24,644 nt of DNA, from contig CAZBZU010000053.1 in assembly GCA_964496495.1 (NCBI GenBank), positions 1 through 24,644 of the forward strand, read 5' to 3'. Position 1 is the first letter of the stretch; each line of letters begins with the position of its first letter. The notes beneath the pieces are model-generated. The model was not told where the DNA came from and searched no databases. It saw only the letters and a program-made list of their open reading frames with translations. The DNA comes from JASBRS01 sp964496495 (GTDB taxonomy: Bacteria; Deinococcota; Deinococci; Deinococcales; Trueperaceae). This document shows, piece by piece, positions 17,854 to 24,644 of this stretch. Both the position numbers and the translations under genes were made by a program.

Positions 17854-19506
17854 GTGTCGTTGCTCGACGGTAAGTACGAGATCATCAGCCAGTCCGCAGT
17901 GAGTAGAGATCGGACGCTGATCGAGGCCACGGCCCCCGACGGCACCCTCGTCCGAATCGAGTGGTTCGACCTTCAGCCCGACAAGGAGTCCACCTTCGAG
18001 CGCTACCGGCGCGTGCTGAAGCGCCTCAAGCGCGAGGGTCGAGCGGCCATCTACGACGTCATATCCCGGCCGGGCGCGCACTACGTGGCCTGGGAGCACG
18101 CCGGCGAAGGCCTGCCGCGCGGGCGCGACGCCGCCATCGAGGCGGCCCTGGCAGAGCACGGCTTCGATCCGTCCGCGGCCGACGTCCGTCGCTCCGGGCG
18201 CCAGCCGCGGCTCTACGGCCTCGCCTGGGACGGGAGTGCGCCAGTCCAGGCCGCCGCCGTCCAGGAGCCCGTTGCAGCCCCTCGCCGGCGGCGCCCGTCG
18301 ATCCCCTGGGCGGCGCTGCCCTGGGCGCTCACGATCGTGCTGCTGCTGGCGTCGCTGGCGCTCATCGGCGGCGGCTTCCTGCGCCGCTCCAACGGCCGCC
18401 TGGTGAAGGTCCCCAACGTCGTCGGCAAGCCCATCAACGACGCCCAGCAGGCGCTGGCACAGCTCGACCTCAAGCCGAAGCCCACGCCGCTCGAGTCGAC
18501 CAAGCCGGCGGGCACGGTGCTGTCGGCGCAACCCGCCGCCGGCGCGCAGCTGCGGCCGGGACGCACGGTGCAGCTCGCCTACGCCCTGCCTCAGGGCCAG
18601 CTCGCCGGCACCAAGGTGCCGCAACTCGTGGGCGTGAGCTACCCCGACCAGGTCACCGGCGCACTGCAGAGTGCCGGGCTGGAGCTCGGCAGCGTCGCCC
18701 ACATCAACGCCCACACGCCGGCCGGCGTGGTGCTGGCGCAGTCGGTGCCGAGCGGCACCAAGCTCGCCCAGGGCCAGGCGGTCGACGTGCTGGTGAGCCT
18801 GGGGCCGACCCACCCGGAGACCTTCCTGCCGCGCCTGGTAGGGCTCTCCGCCGACGACGCCCGCTACCTGGCCGGGGTGGCAGGCCTGGCGCCGGACCAG
18901 ATCCTGGAGGACAAGGTCAACGCCCCCGACGGCTACCCTGGCGAGGTGCTGAGCCAGTCGCTGGCACCCCACCTGGCGGAGCCGCTCGACGAGACCATCC
19001 TGCGACTGGTGGTGCAGGAAGGAACGCCCGCGAGCAACGCCCAGCAGGCGGACACCGTTCCCTCGCTCATCGGCATGGACCCGGAGCAGGCACAGGCAGC
19101 GGCACCCGGCTACACCATCACCACCACCACCGTCGAGTCTCCGCTACTGCCGCAAGGCGTGGTGCTGCAGTCGCCGGCTCCAGGCGCCGATCCCGGCAAC
19201 CACTCCCTGGCGCTCACCGTCAACGTGCACCCGGTAGCCTTGACCCCGCCCGGCGCCGTCGCCACGGTCAGGCGGCCGCAGCTCCGCCACGTCCCCTACG
19301 CCTGGGCCATCCAGCCGGGCATTTCGCAGCAGGTGGCCACGGTGTACGCCCAGCCGCTCAGCGGCAAGCGCACGCTGGTCGACCGCTCCACCGTGAGCGG
19401 TGGGCAGGTGCTGCACGGAAGCTGGCTCACCACCTACCCCGGGCCGGTGACCTTCACCTTGGAGCTCAACGGCCAGCCCTACGGCTCGCCGCTGTTCGTA
19501 CCCTGA
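17854..19506 (+). CDS. Membrane protein: degenerate protein-kinase N-lobe, one membrane helix, four PASTA domains
   Basis: The 550-residue protein starts at GTG 17854. Residues 1-88 resemble the N-lobe of a PknB-type Ser/Thr kinase (LLDGKYEIISQS, LVRIEWFD, ERYRRVLKRLKREG, AIYDVISRPGAHYVAWEHAGEGLP), but the beta-3 Lys position appears to be Glu (VRIE), there is no Gly-rich loop, and no HRD or DFG region follows. After a short linker comes one membrane helix (about 151-176), four PASTA-like repeats (184-247, 253-318, 323-390, 401-460) and a beta-rich C-terminal domain (470-550). PASTA domains bind peptidoglycan fragments or lipid II. So it looks like a PknB that has lost its catalytic C-lobe, or a pseudokinase wall sensor. 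It lies 137 nt after ftsH and has its own promoter-like sequence. Confidence 0.88.
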   Translation: MSLLDGKYEIISQSAVSRDRTLIEATAPDGTLVRIEWFDLQPDKESTFERYRRVLKRLKREGRAAIYDVISRPGAHYVAWEHAGEGLPRGRDAAIEAALAEHGFDPSAADVRRSGRQPRLYGLAWDGSAPVQAAAVQEPVAAPRRRRPSIPWAALPWALTIVLLLASLALIGGGFLRRSNGRLVKVPNVVGKPINDAQQALAQLDLKPKPTPLESTKPAGTVLSAQPAAGAQLRPGRTVQLAYALPQGQLAGTKVPQLVGVSYPDQVTGALQSAGLELGSVAHINAHTPAGVVLAQSVPSGTKLAQGQAVDVLVSLGPTHPETFLPRLVGLSADDARYLAGVAGLAPDQILEDKVNAPDGYPGEVLSQSLAPHLAEPLDETILRLVVQEGTPASNAQQADTVPSLIGMDPEQAQAAAPGYTITTTTVESPLLPQGVVLQSPAPGADPGNHSLALTVNVHPVALTPPGAVATVRRPQLRHVPYAWAIQPGISQQVATVYAQPLSGKRTLVDRSTVSGGQVLHGSWLTTYPGPVTFTLELNGQPYGSPLFVP

Positions 19507-19861
19507 GCAGGGCTTCCAGCCGCTCGGCAGGCCGCCGCCGACGGGCCGCATGACGGCTGCGGCCAGACCCCGGGCGGCGCGGCGATCGGGTCCGCCGGCC
19601 ACGCCTCCGGGGCGGTCACTGTCGCCGCATGCCCCACGCTCCCCCAGCTGGACGCGGTATGGTGTCGGCCGGCCGTGCACCGCCCGGTCGGGCTCGTCCG
19701 CCGGGAAGCGCTAACGCGAGGAGCCTCCAGCCGCGGTCTGCGACCTTGGTCGCAGGCGGCGGTGCAACCTGTCGCCGACGCGCGTGGGGGCCGCCGTCCG
19801 TTGTGATGGTCGAAACGACCTGCCGCAGCGGGCGGCGTCCGGGTTCACCCTGGGAGGAACC
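19507..19861 (+). other. 355-nt non-coding region upstream of the ABC exporter genes, with two inverted repeats
   Basis: No convincing gene is seen. It holds a possible -10 (TATGGT, 19658-19663), a perfect 8-bp inverted repeat CTGCGACC/GGTCGCAG with a 2-nt centre (19738-19755), and GGTCG-aaa-CGACC (19808-19820), both carrying the core CGACC/GGTCG. They could be operator sites for an exporter regulator or leader hairpins. The ribosome binding site GGAGG (19853-19857) of the first ABC gene closes the region. It matches no riboswitch class that I can recognise. Confidence 0.45.
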
Positions 19862-21628
19862 GTGCTGATCGAGACCATCCGCGACCTGATGCGCTACGTC
19901 CGCCTTCACCGCCGGGCGTACGCCGTCGGGGTGGCGATGATGGTCTTCAACGCCTTCTTCACCACCCTGACGCCGATCATCCCCGGCATGGCGATCGACG
20001 CGCTCAAGCAGGGCACCATGACCCTGGCGCACATGTGGCTCTACGTCGCTGCCCTGCTGGGTACCGCCGGGGCGGGCGGCCTGGCCATGGTCCTGGTGCG
20101 CCGCACCCTACTGGCAGCGAGCTGGGAGATCCAGTTCGACATCCGCCACGACATCTTCCGGCACTTCGCCCGCCTCGACGCCGACTACTACGACAACCAC
20201 CGCGTCGGCGACCTGATGGCGCGGCTGACGGCCGACCTCAACGCGGTGCGCATGCTGGTCGGCGTGGGCGCCTTCCAGGCCATCAACACCGTGCTGCTGC
20301 TGGGGTTCACGATCACGCGCATGGCGCGCCTCAGCGGCGGCCTCACGCTGCTCACGGCCGCCATCATGCCGCTCATCTCGCTCACCTTCTTCTTGTTCAT
20401 GCGGGTCATCCACCGCCGCTACCAGCGGGTACAGGAGCAGTTCAGCGAGGTCTCGGCGATGGCCCAGGAGAACTTCGACGGCATGCGCGTGGTCAAGGGC
20501 TTCGGGATCGAGGACCGCCACGTCGGCACCTTCCGCCGGCTGAACGACGAGTACATCCGCCGCTACCTGGCACTCACCCGCGTCGACGGCCCCTTGAGCC
20601 CGCTGATGGAGACGCTCTTCGGCGTGACCGTGGCGGTGCTGCTGCTCTTCGGCGGGCGCTACGTGCTCGGCGTGGGCGGCCACCTCACCATCGGCCAGTT
20701 CTCCAGCTTCGTGTTCCTCTTCAACGGCGTCCAGTGGCCGCTCATCGCGCTCGGCTGGATCGCCAACATCGCCCAGCGCGGGTCCACCTCCTGGCGCCGG
20801 CTGCGCGAGATCCTCGACAGCCAGCCTCGCGTGGTCGACGGCCCCGATACCGACGACAGCCTCCACGAGATCCGGGGAGACATCGAGTTCCGGCACGTGA
20901 GCCTCGCCTTCGACGGGGTACCGGCGCTCGAGGACGTGAGCTTCCACCTGCGCGCCGGCGAGAGCCTGGGTATCACCGGCCGCACAGGGGCGGGCAAGAC
21001 CCTCATCGCCAGCCTCATCGCCAGGCTGCTCGACGCCGACGGCGGGGAGATCCTCATCGACGGCATCGACGTGAAGCGCTACCCGGTGGCGGTGGTGCGC
21101 CGCTTCATCGGGCTGGTGCCGCAAGAGCCGTTCCTGTTCAGCGACACGATCGCCGAGAACATCGCCTACGGCGTGCCTGAGACCGATATCGACGCACTCA
21201 TGCCGCGGGTCCGCCACGCCGCCGAGCTGGCCCAGCTCGACGGCGACGTGCAGGACTTCCCGCTCGGCTACCGGACGCGCCTCGGTGAACGCGGGGTCAC
21301 GCTCTCGGGCGGGCAGCGTCAGCGGACCGCCATCGCGCGGGCGATCGTGCGCGACCCGCCGGTGCTGATCTTCGACGACGCCCTGTCGGCCGTCGATACC
21401 CAGACCGAGGCGCGCATCCTCGAAGGCCTCGGGCAGGTGCAGCGTGGCCGCACGACGCTCATCACCGCGCACCGGATCAGCGCGTTCCAGCACTGCGACC
21501 GGGTGCTGGTACTCGAGCGCGGCCGCATCACCGAGGAAGGCACGCACGCCGAGCTCCTCGAGCGCGACGGCTGGTATGCCGACATGCACCGTCGCCAGCA
21601 GCTCGAAGCGGACCTGGAGGCTGCCTGA
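19862..21628 (+). CDS. ABC exporter half-transporter A (catalytic Glu replaced by Asp)
   Basis: A 588-residue fusion of a six-helix exporter membrane domain (1-320) and an ATPase domain. Walker A GRTGAGKT (373-380), Q-loop PQEPFLF (420-426), signature LSGGQ (481-485), Walker B VLIFDD (501-506) and H-loop His 537 are present. The residue after Walker B Asp is Asp 506, not the catalytic Glu, the mark of the degenerate partner in heterodimeric exporters such as TM287/288. The longer frame from 19784 is rejected because GGAGG stands 4 nt before GTG 19862 and the family N-terminus (LIETIRDLMRYVRLHRR) begins there. Its TGA overlaps the ATG of the next gene by one base, so the two are translationally coupled. 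Substrate unknown: drugs, lipids or peptides. Confidence 0.95.
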   Translation: MLIETIRDLMRYVRLHRRAYAVGVAMMVFNAFFTTLTPIIPGMAIDALKQGTMTLAHMWLYVAALLGTAGAGGLAMVLVRRTLLAASWEIQFDIRHDIFRHFARLDADYYDNHRVGDLMARLTADLNAVRMLVGVGAFQAINTVLLLGFTITRMARLSGGLTLLTAAIMPLISLTFFLFMRVIHRRYQRVQEQFSEVSAMAQENFDGMRVVKGFGIEDRHVGTFRRLNDEYIRRYLALTRVDGPLSPLMETLFGVTVAVLLLFGGRYVLGVGGHLTIGQFSSFVFLFNGVQWPLIALGWIANIAQRGSTSWRRLREILDSQPRVVDGPDTDDSLHEIRGDIEFRHVSLAFDGVPALEDVSFHLRAGESLGITGRTGAGKTLIASLIARLLDADGGEILIDGIDVKRYPVAVVRRFIGLVPQEPFLFSDTIAENIAYGVPETDIDALMPRVRHAAELAQLDGDVQDFPLGYRTRLGERGVTLSGGQRQRTAIARAIVRDPPVLIFDDALSAVDTQTEARILEGLGQVQRGRTTLITAHRISAFQHCDRVLVLERGRITEEGTHAELLERDGWYADMHRRQQLEADLEAA

Positions 21629-23592
21629 TGACCGCCTTCGACCGCACCGCAAGGCCCCGCGCCGTGACCGACATGGACCTGCCGGAGTACTCCGTGGAGG
21701 AGGCCAAGGCCGAGTTCAAGCGGCGCCGACGCGCGAGCCGCAGACAGATGCGCGCCGAGAGCCAGCTCGACGAGGACGGGGAGGCCTTCGAGAAGTCGTT
21801 CGACTGGCAGATCATGCTGCGGCTGATGGCCTACCTCAAGCCCTACCGCGGGCAGCTGGCCGCCGGTGTTCTGCTGCTGCTGGTGTACAGCGCCCTCACG
21901 CCCGCCTTCCCCACCCTGCTGGCGCAGGCCGTGGACCGCTACATCGTGGCGGACAAGGCGCCCTACAGCAGTCTCACCATCGACCAGCGCCTGCACGGCC
22001 TGACGGTCATCGTGCTGATCTACCTGGGCCTGAGGCTGGTCAACTTCGGGCTCCGCTACGGCTACACCTACCTGGTGGAGTGGCTGGGTCAGCACATCAT
22101 CTACGACGTCCGCCGCGAGGTCTTCGGCAAGATCCAGGCGCTGCACATGGGCTTCTTCGACCGCACGCCGGTGGGCCGCCTGATCACCCGCATCACCAGC
22201 GATGTGGAAGCGGTGCAGACCATGATGACCGACGGGGTGGTGGGCCTGGTGGCCGACGTGGGCCTGGTGGCCGGCCTGCTGGTCTACATGTTCAGCATCA
22301 ACTGGCGCCTGGCGCTCATCACGCTCACCGTCATGCCGGCGCTGTTCCTCATCCTCAACCTCCTGAGGCGCCGCATCCGTGACGCCTACCGGGCGGTCCG
22401 CCTTCGCACCTCCAGGTCCAACGCCTACCTGGCGGAGAACCTCGGCGGCATGCGCACCGTCCAGCTGTTCAACCGCGAGGCGCGCAACGGGCGCCGCTTC
22501 GACCACATCAACCTGGGCCTGCTCGACGCCTACGCCGAGCAGATCCGCTGGTTCAGCCTGTTCTGGCCCACGGTCAACACCCTGGGCGCGGTGTCGATGG
22601 CGCTCATCCTCTACTACGGCGCCCTGGAGATCGTCGGCCCCGGACTCTCGGGAACGGTGACCATCGGTGTCCTGGTGGCCTACATCCAGTTCTCCAACAT
22701 GTTCTTCCGCCCGCTCCAGGACCTGTCGGACAAGTTCAACATCATGCAGGCGGCGATGGCCTCCTCGGAGCGCATCTTCGGCCTCATCGACACGCCCGAG
22801 CAGATCGTCAACCGGCCCGACGCCGGCCACTTCGTCACGGCCTTCCGCGGCGAGGTGGCGTTCGAGCACGTGTCCTTCGCCTACGACGCGGAGGACTGGG
22901 TGCTGAACGACGTCAGCTTCGACATCGCGCCGGGCGAGTCGGTGGCGTTCGTGGGGCACACGGGCGCCGGCAAGACCACCATCATCAGCCTCATCAGCCG
23001 CTTCTACGACGTGCAGAAGGGCGCCGTGAGGATCGACGGCAGGGACGTGCGCGACTACGACCAGGTGGAGCTGCGGCGGCACGTGGGCATCGTGCTGCAG
23101 GACCCCTTCCTCTTCAGCGGCACGGTCCGCAGCAACATCACCCTGGGCGACGCCAGCATCCCTCACGAGCAGGTGGAGCAGGCCGCGAGGTTCGTCAACG
23201 CCCACGGCTTCATCGCGCGCCTCCCCCACGGGTACGACACGCCGGTTCGCGAGCGTGGCGCGGGCTTCTCCACCGGCCAGAAGCAGCTCATCGCCTTCGC
23301 CCGGGCGCTGGTGCAGAACCCCGACATCCTGTTGGTGCTCGACGAGGCCACCGCCAACATCGACACCGAGACCGAGGATCTCATCCAGGACGCTCTCAAG
23401 AAGCTGATGCAGGGCCGCACCAGCATCATCATCGCCCATCGCCTGTCGACCATCCAGGACGTCGACCGCATCCTGGTGATGCGCAAGGGCAAGCTCATCG
23501 AGGAGGGCAGCCACGTCGAGCTGCTCAAGCAGGACGGCTACTACCGCAAGCTGTACGAGCTGCAATACCGCAACCAGGCCGAGCGCTCCTGA
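21628..23592 (+). CDS. ABC exporter half-transporter B (canonical Glu, altered signature motif)
   Basis: The 654-residue partner of the preceding gene. A charged N-terminal extension of about 58 residues (KAEFKRRRRASRRQMRAES) precedes the exporter membrane domain (60-380) and the ATPase domain: Walker A GHTGAGKT (443-450), QDPFLFSGTVRSNI (491-504), signature FSTGQ (547-551) instead of LSGGQ, Walker B LLVLDE with catalytic E573, and His 604. Thus the competent ATP site would use Walker A/B of this protein with LSGGQ of protein A, and the other site is doubly degenerate. This complementarity supports an obligate heterodimer. GGAGG precedes the ATG by 8 nt. The gene ends 22 nt before a convergent gene. 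Confidence 0.95.
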   Translation: MTAFDRTARPRAVTDMDLPEYSVEEAKAEFKRRRRASRRQMRAESQLDEDGEAFEKSFDWQIMLRLMAYLKPYRGQLAAGVLLLLVYSALTPAFPTLLAQAVDRYIVADKAPYSSLTIDQRLHGLTVIVLIYLGLRLVNFGLRYGYTYLVEWLGQHIIYDVRREVFGKIQALHMGFFDRTPVGRLITRITSDVEAVQTMMTDGVVGLVADVGLVAGLLVYMFSINWRLALITLTVMPALFLILNLLRRRIRDAYRAVRLRTSRSNAYLAENLGGMRTVQLFNREARNGRRFDHINLGLLDAYAEQIRWFSLFWPTVNTLGAVSMALILYYGALEIVGPGLSGTVTIGVLVAYIQFSNMFFRPLQDLSDKFNIMQAAMASSERIFGLIDTPEQIVNRPDAGHFVTAFRGEVAFEHVSFAYDAEDWVLNDVSFDIAPGESVAFVGHTGAGKTTIISLISRFYDVQKGAVRIDGRDVRDYDQVELRRHVGIVLQDPFLFSGTVRSNITLGDASIPHEQVEQAARFVNAHGFIARLPHGYDTPVRERGAGFSTGQKQLIAFARALVQNPDILLVLDEATANIDTETEDLIQDALKKLMQGRTSIIIAHRLSTIQDVDRILVMRKGKLIEEGSHVELLKQDGYYRKLYELQYRNQAERS

Positions 23593-23614
23593 CGAACGCG
23601 TGCCCGGGCCGCAG

Positions 23615-24418
23615 CTAGAGGCCGGCGAAGAGGTCGGGCACCGGCGGCTCGGGGAACGCCCCGCGAACCCCGCCGAGCGTGAAGGTCTCGCGCTCCATGA
23701 ACGCCCGCCAGCCCTCCTGCTGGCCCTCACGGGAGGCGAAGCTCGAGCGCGGCCCGACCTGGCTGCGGTGCGCGCGGATGGCGCGCTCCTTCGCCTCCAT
23801 GAACGCACTGACGTCCAGCACGGCCGCCAACGAGTCGTCGCTGACGCCGTAGCGGGCGGGGTCGAGGCCGTCCATGGGGCCGCCGCGGCGGGCGGCCTGC
23901 AGGCGCCGCATGCGCTCCACTGGGATGGCGTTGTAGAAGAGTCGCCGGGGCGCCGCCGTCACCAGGTTGCCGCAGGACCAGAAGGCGGCGGTAGCGGCAC
24001 GCTGGATGCGGATGTGGTCGATGTGCCCGTAGCCCCCGTGCGGATCGAAGGTGAGCATCACCTGCGGCCGGAAACGCTCGATCCAGGGAAGCAGCGCCTC
24101 TTCCAGCACCATCTCGTCCACGTTCATGAGGGCCTGAGGGTCGTCATGGCGGGTCCTCTCTTGACGCCCAGAGTCGTGGAATCCGAGGAAGATCGGCTCG
24201 GGGATGCCGAGCGCGGCGCAGGCGTCCTTCAGCTCGCCCTCGCGGAGGGCCGCCACGTCGCTGGCGGGGTCGATGTCGGGGTCGGTGATCTTCCCCGACT
24301 CGCCGCGCGTGGCGCAGATGAGGCGCACGTCGATGCCCGCGGCCGCGTAGCGTGCCAGGGTGCCGCCGGCCCCGAAGGCCTCGTCGTCCGGATGAGCGTA
24401 GATGGCGAGCAGGGTCAT
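23615..24418 (-). CDS. PIG-L/LmbE-family zinc deacetylase or amidase
   Basis: The 267-residue protein has AHPDDE (8-13) near its N-terminus and HGGYGHIDH (127-135). By analogy with MshB, H9, D12 and H135 bind zinc, D11 is the general base and H132 polarises the substrate. Members deacetylate N-acetylglucosamine conjugates in the synthesis of bacillithiol (BshB) or mycothiol (MshB), or cleave thiol conjugates (Mca, BshB2). The C-terminal part (RAIRAHRSQVG) is also family-like. A role in low-molecular-weight thiol metabolism is plausible, and bacillithiol is known in Deinococcus, but no bshA or bshC is in the window, so I give no symbol. TAGGAT ends 6 nt before the ATG with no ribosome binding site, suggesting a leaderless mRNA. 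Confidence 0.9.
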   Translation of the reverse strand: MTLLAIYAHPDDEAFGAGGTLARYAAAGIDVRLICATRGESGKITDPDIDPASDVAALREGELKDACAALGIPEPIFLGFHDSGRQERTRHDDPQALMNVDEMVLEEALLPWIERFRPQVMLTFDPHGGYGHIDHIRIQRAATAAFWSCGNLVTAAPRRLFYNAIPVERMRRLQAARRGGPMDGLDPARYGVSDDSLAAVLDVSAFMEAKERAIRAHRSQVGPRSSFASREGQQEGWRAFMERETFTLGGVRGAFPEPPVPDLFAGL

Positions 24419-24424
24419 GCACCG

Positions 24425-24430
24425 ATCCTA
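24425..24430 (-). promoter_or_regulatory. Leaderless-type -10 element of the PIG-L gene
   Basis: TAGGAT on the minus strand ends 6 nt before ATG 24418, the same spacing as at the double-SPOR gene. No Shine-Dalgarno lies between and no clear -35 is seen. Confidence 0.5.
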
Positions 24431-24644
24431 CGGCGACGCCCCCCACTCGCGCGACGATCGCGTCGAGGCCGCGCGTCGACCCCGCGCCGTCCGCGCCTCC
24501 CGGTCGCCACGGACGGCGACCTCACAATCCTCACGAGGCCTTCAAGCATGCCTCAGGCCCCGGCGCTATGGTTCGGATTGCAGGGCAACGTCGTAACACC
24601 TCCTAGAGACACGTGACCCCTCCACGAAAGGCCGGACCGCCCTC
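24431..24644. other. Terminal non-coding stretch
   Basis: No gene is recognisable. TATGGT (24567-24572, plus strand) resembles the possible -10 before the ABC genes and might drive a gene beyond the window; a CTAG lies at 24603. The evidence for a promoter here is thin. Confidence 0.25.

Noticed and set aside
19507..19861. Riboswitch, tRNA or SRP RNA in the long gap before the ABC genes
   Set aside because: No T-loop or known riboswitch core sequence and no SRP loop motif could be recognised; only simple palindromes are seen.
21319..23808. 829-codon minus-strand frame opposite the ABC genes
   Set aside because: The plus strand encodes complete ABC motifs; the antisense frame is low-complexity with no recognisable domain.

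Overview
The window is 24.6 kb of very GC-rich, gene-dense bacterial chromosome with one 100-N scaffold gap. The gene set is core-like: CarB, RNase R, polyprenyl synthase, Rex, RlmN, GlgC, FtsH and an ABC exporter pair. I see no insertion sequence, prophage, CRISPR array, rRNA or tRNA. The GC content, a TTG-started ftsH, lineage-specific proteins, and -10 hexamers (TANNNT) placed 6-8 nt before several start codons (the signature of leaderless mRNAs) together suggest Deinococcota, perhaps Trueperaceae. That placement is an inference, not a database match.

Layout: (1) 1-2038, the 3' two thirds of carB (+), convergent with (2) 2093-14164, a long minus-strand block. In genomic order this block holds an unrecognised multidomain protein, two tiny zinc-ribbon proteins, rnr (RNase R, with a pentapeptide-repeat tail that broke the assembly), an iodotyrosine-deiodinase-like flavoprotein, a long-chain polyprenyl diphosphate synthase, rex, a membrane-anchored double-SPOR protein, a secreted TPR protein, and an RlmN-family radical SAM methyltransferase. 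(3) 14304-23592, a plus-strand block: glgC, ftsH, a membrane PASTA protein with a degenerate kinase N-lobe, and two overlapping ABC exporter half-transporters. (4) 23615-24418 (-), a PIG-L/LmbE-type zinc deacetylase.

How the genes may work together: the rex / SPOR / polyprenyl synthase / flavoprotein cluster could join NADH sensing, quinone or cell-wall lipid-carrier supply and envelope functions. The SPOR and PASTA proteins are both predicted peptidoglycan binders. The two ABC proteins carry complementary defects in their ATP sites, as in known heterodimeric exporters with one degenerate site. rnr is followed by two zinc-ribbon genes with good Shine-Dalgarno sequences.

No single spectacular new system stands out. 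The best leads are the pseudokinase-lobe/PASTA protein with a hairpin over its ribosome binding site, the flavoprotein with a complete Glu/Tyr/Lys iodotyrosine-binding set, the run of leaderless-type promoters, the unrecognised 578-residue protein, and the RNase R repeat tail whose scaffold gap is flanked by an exact 38-bp duplication.
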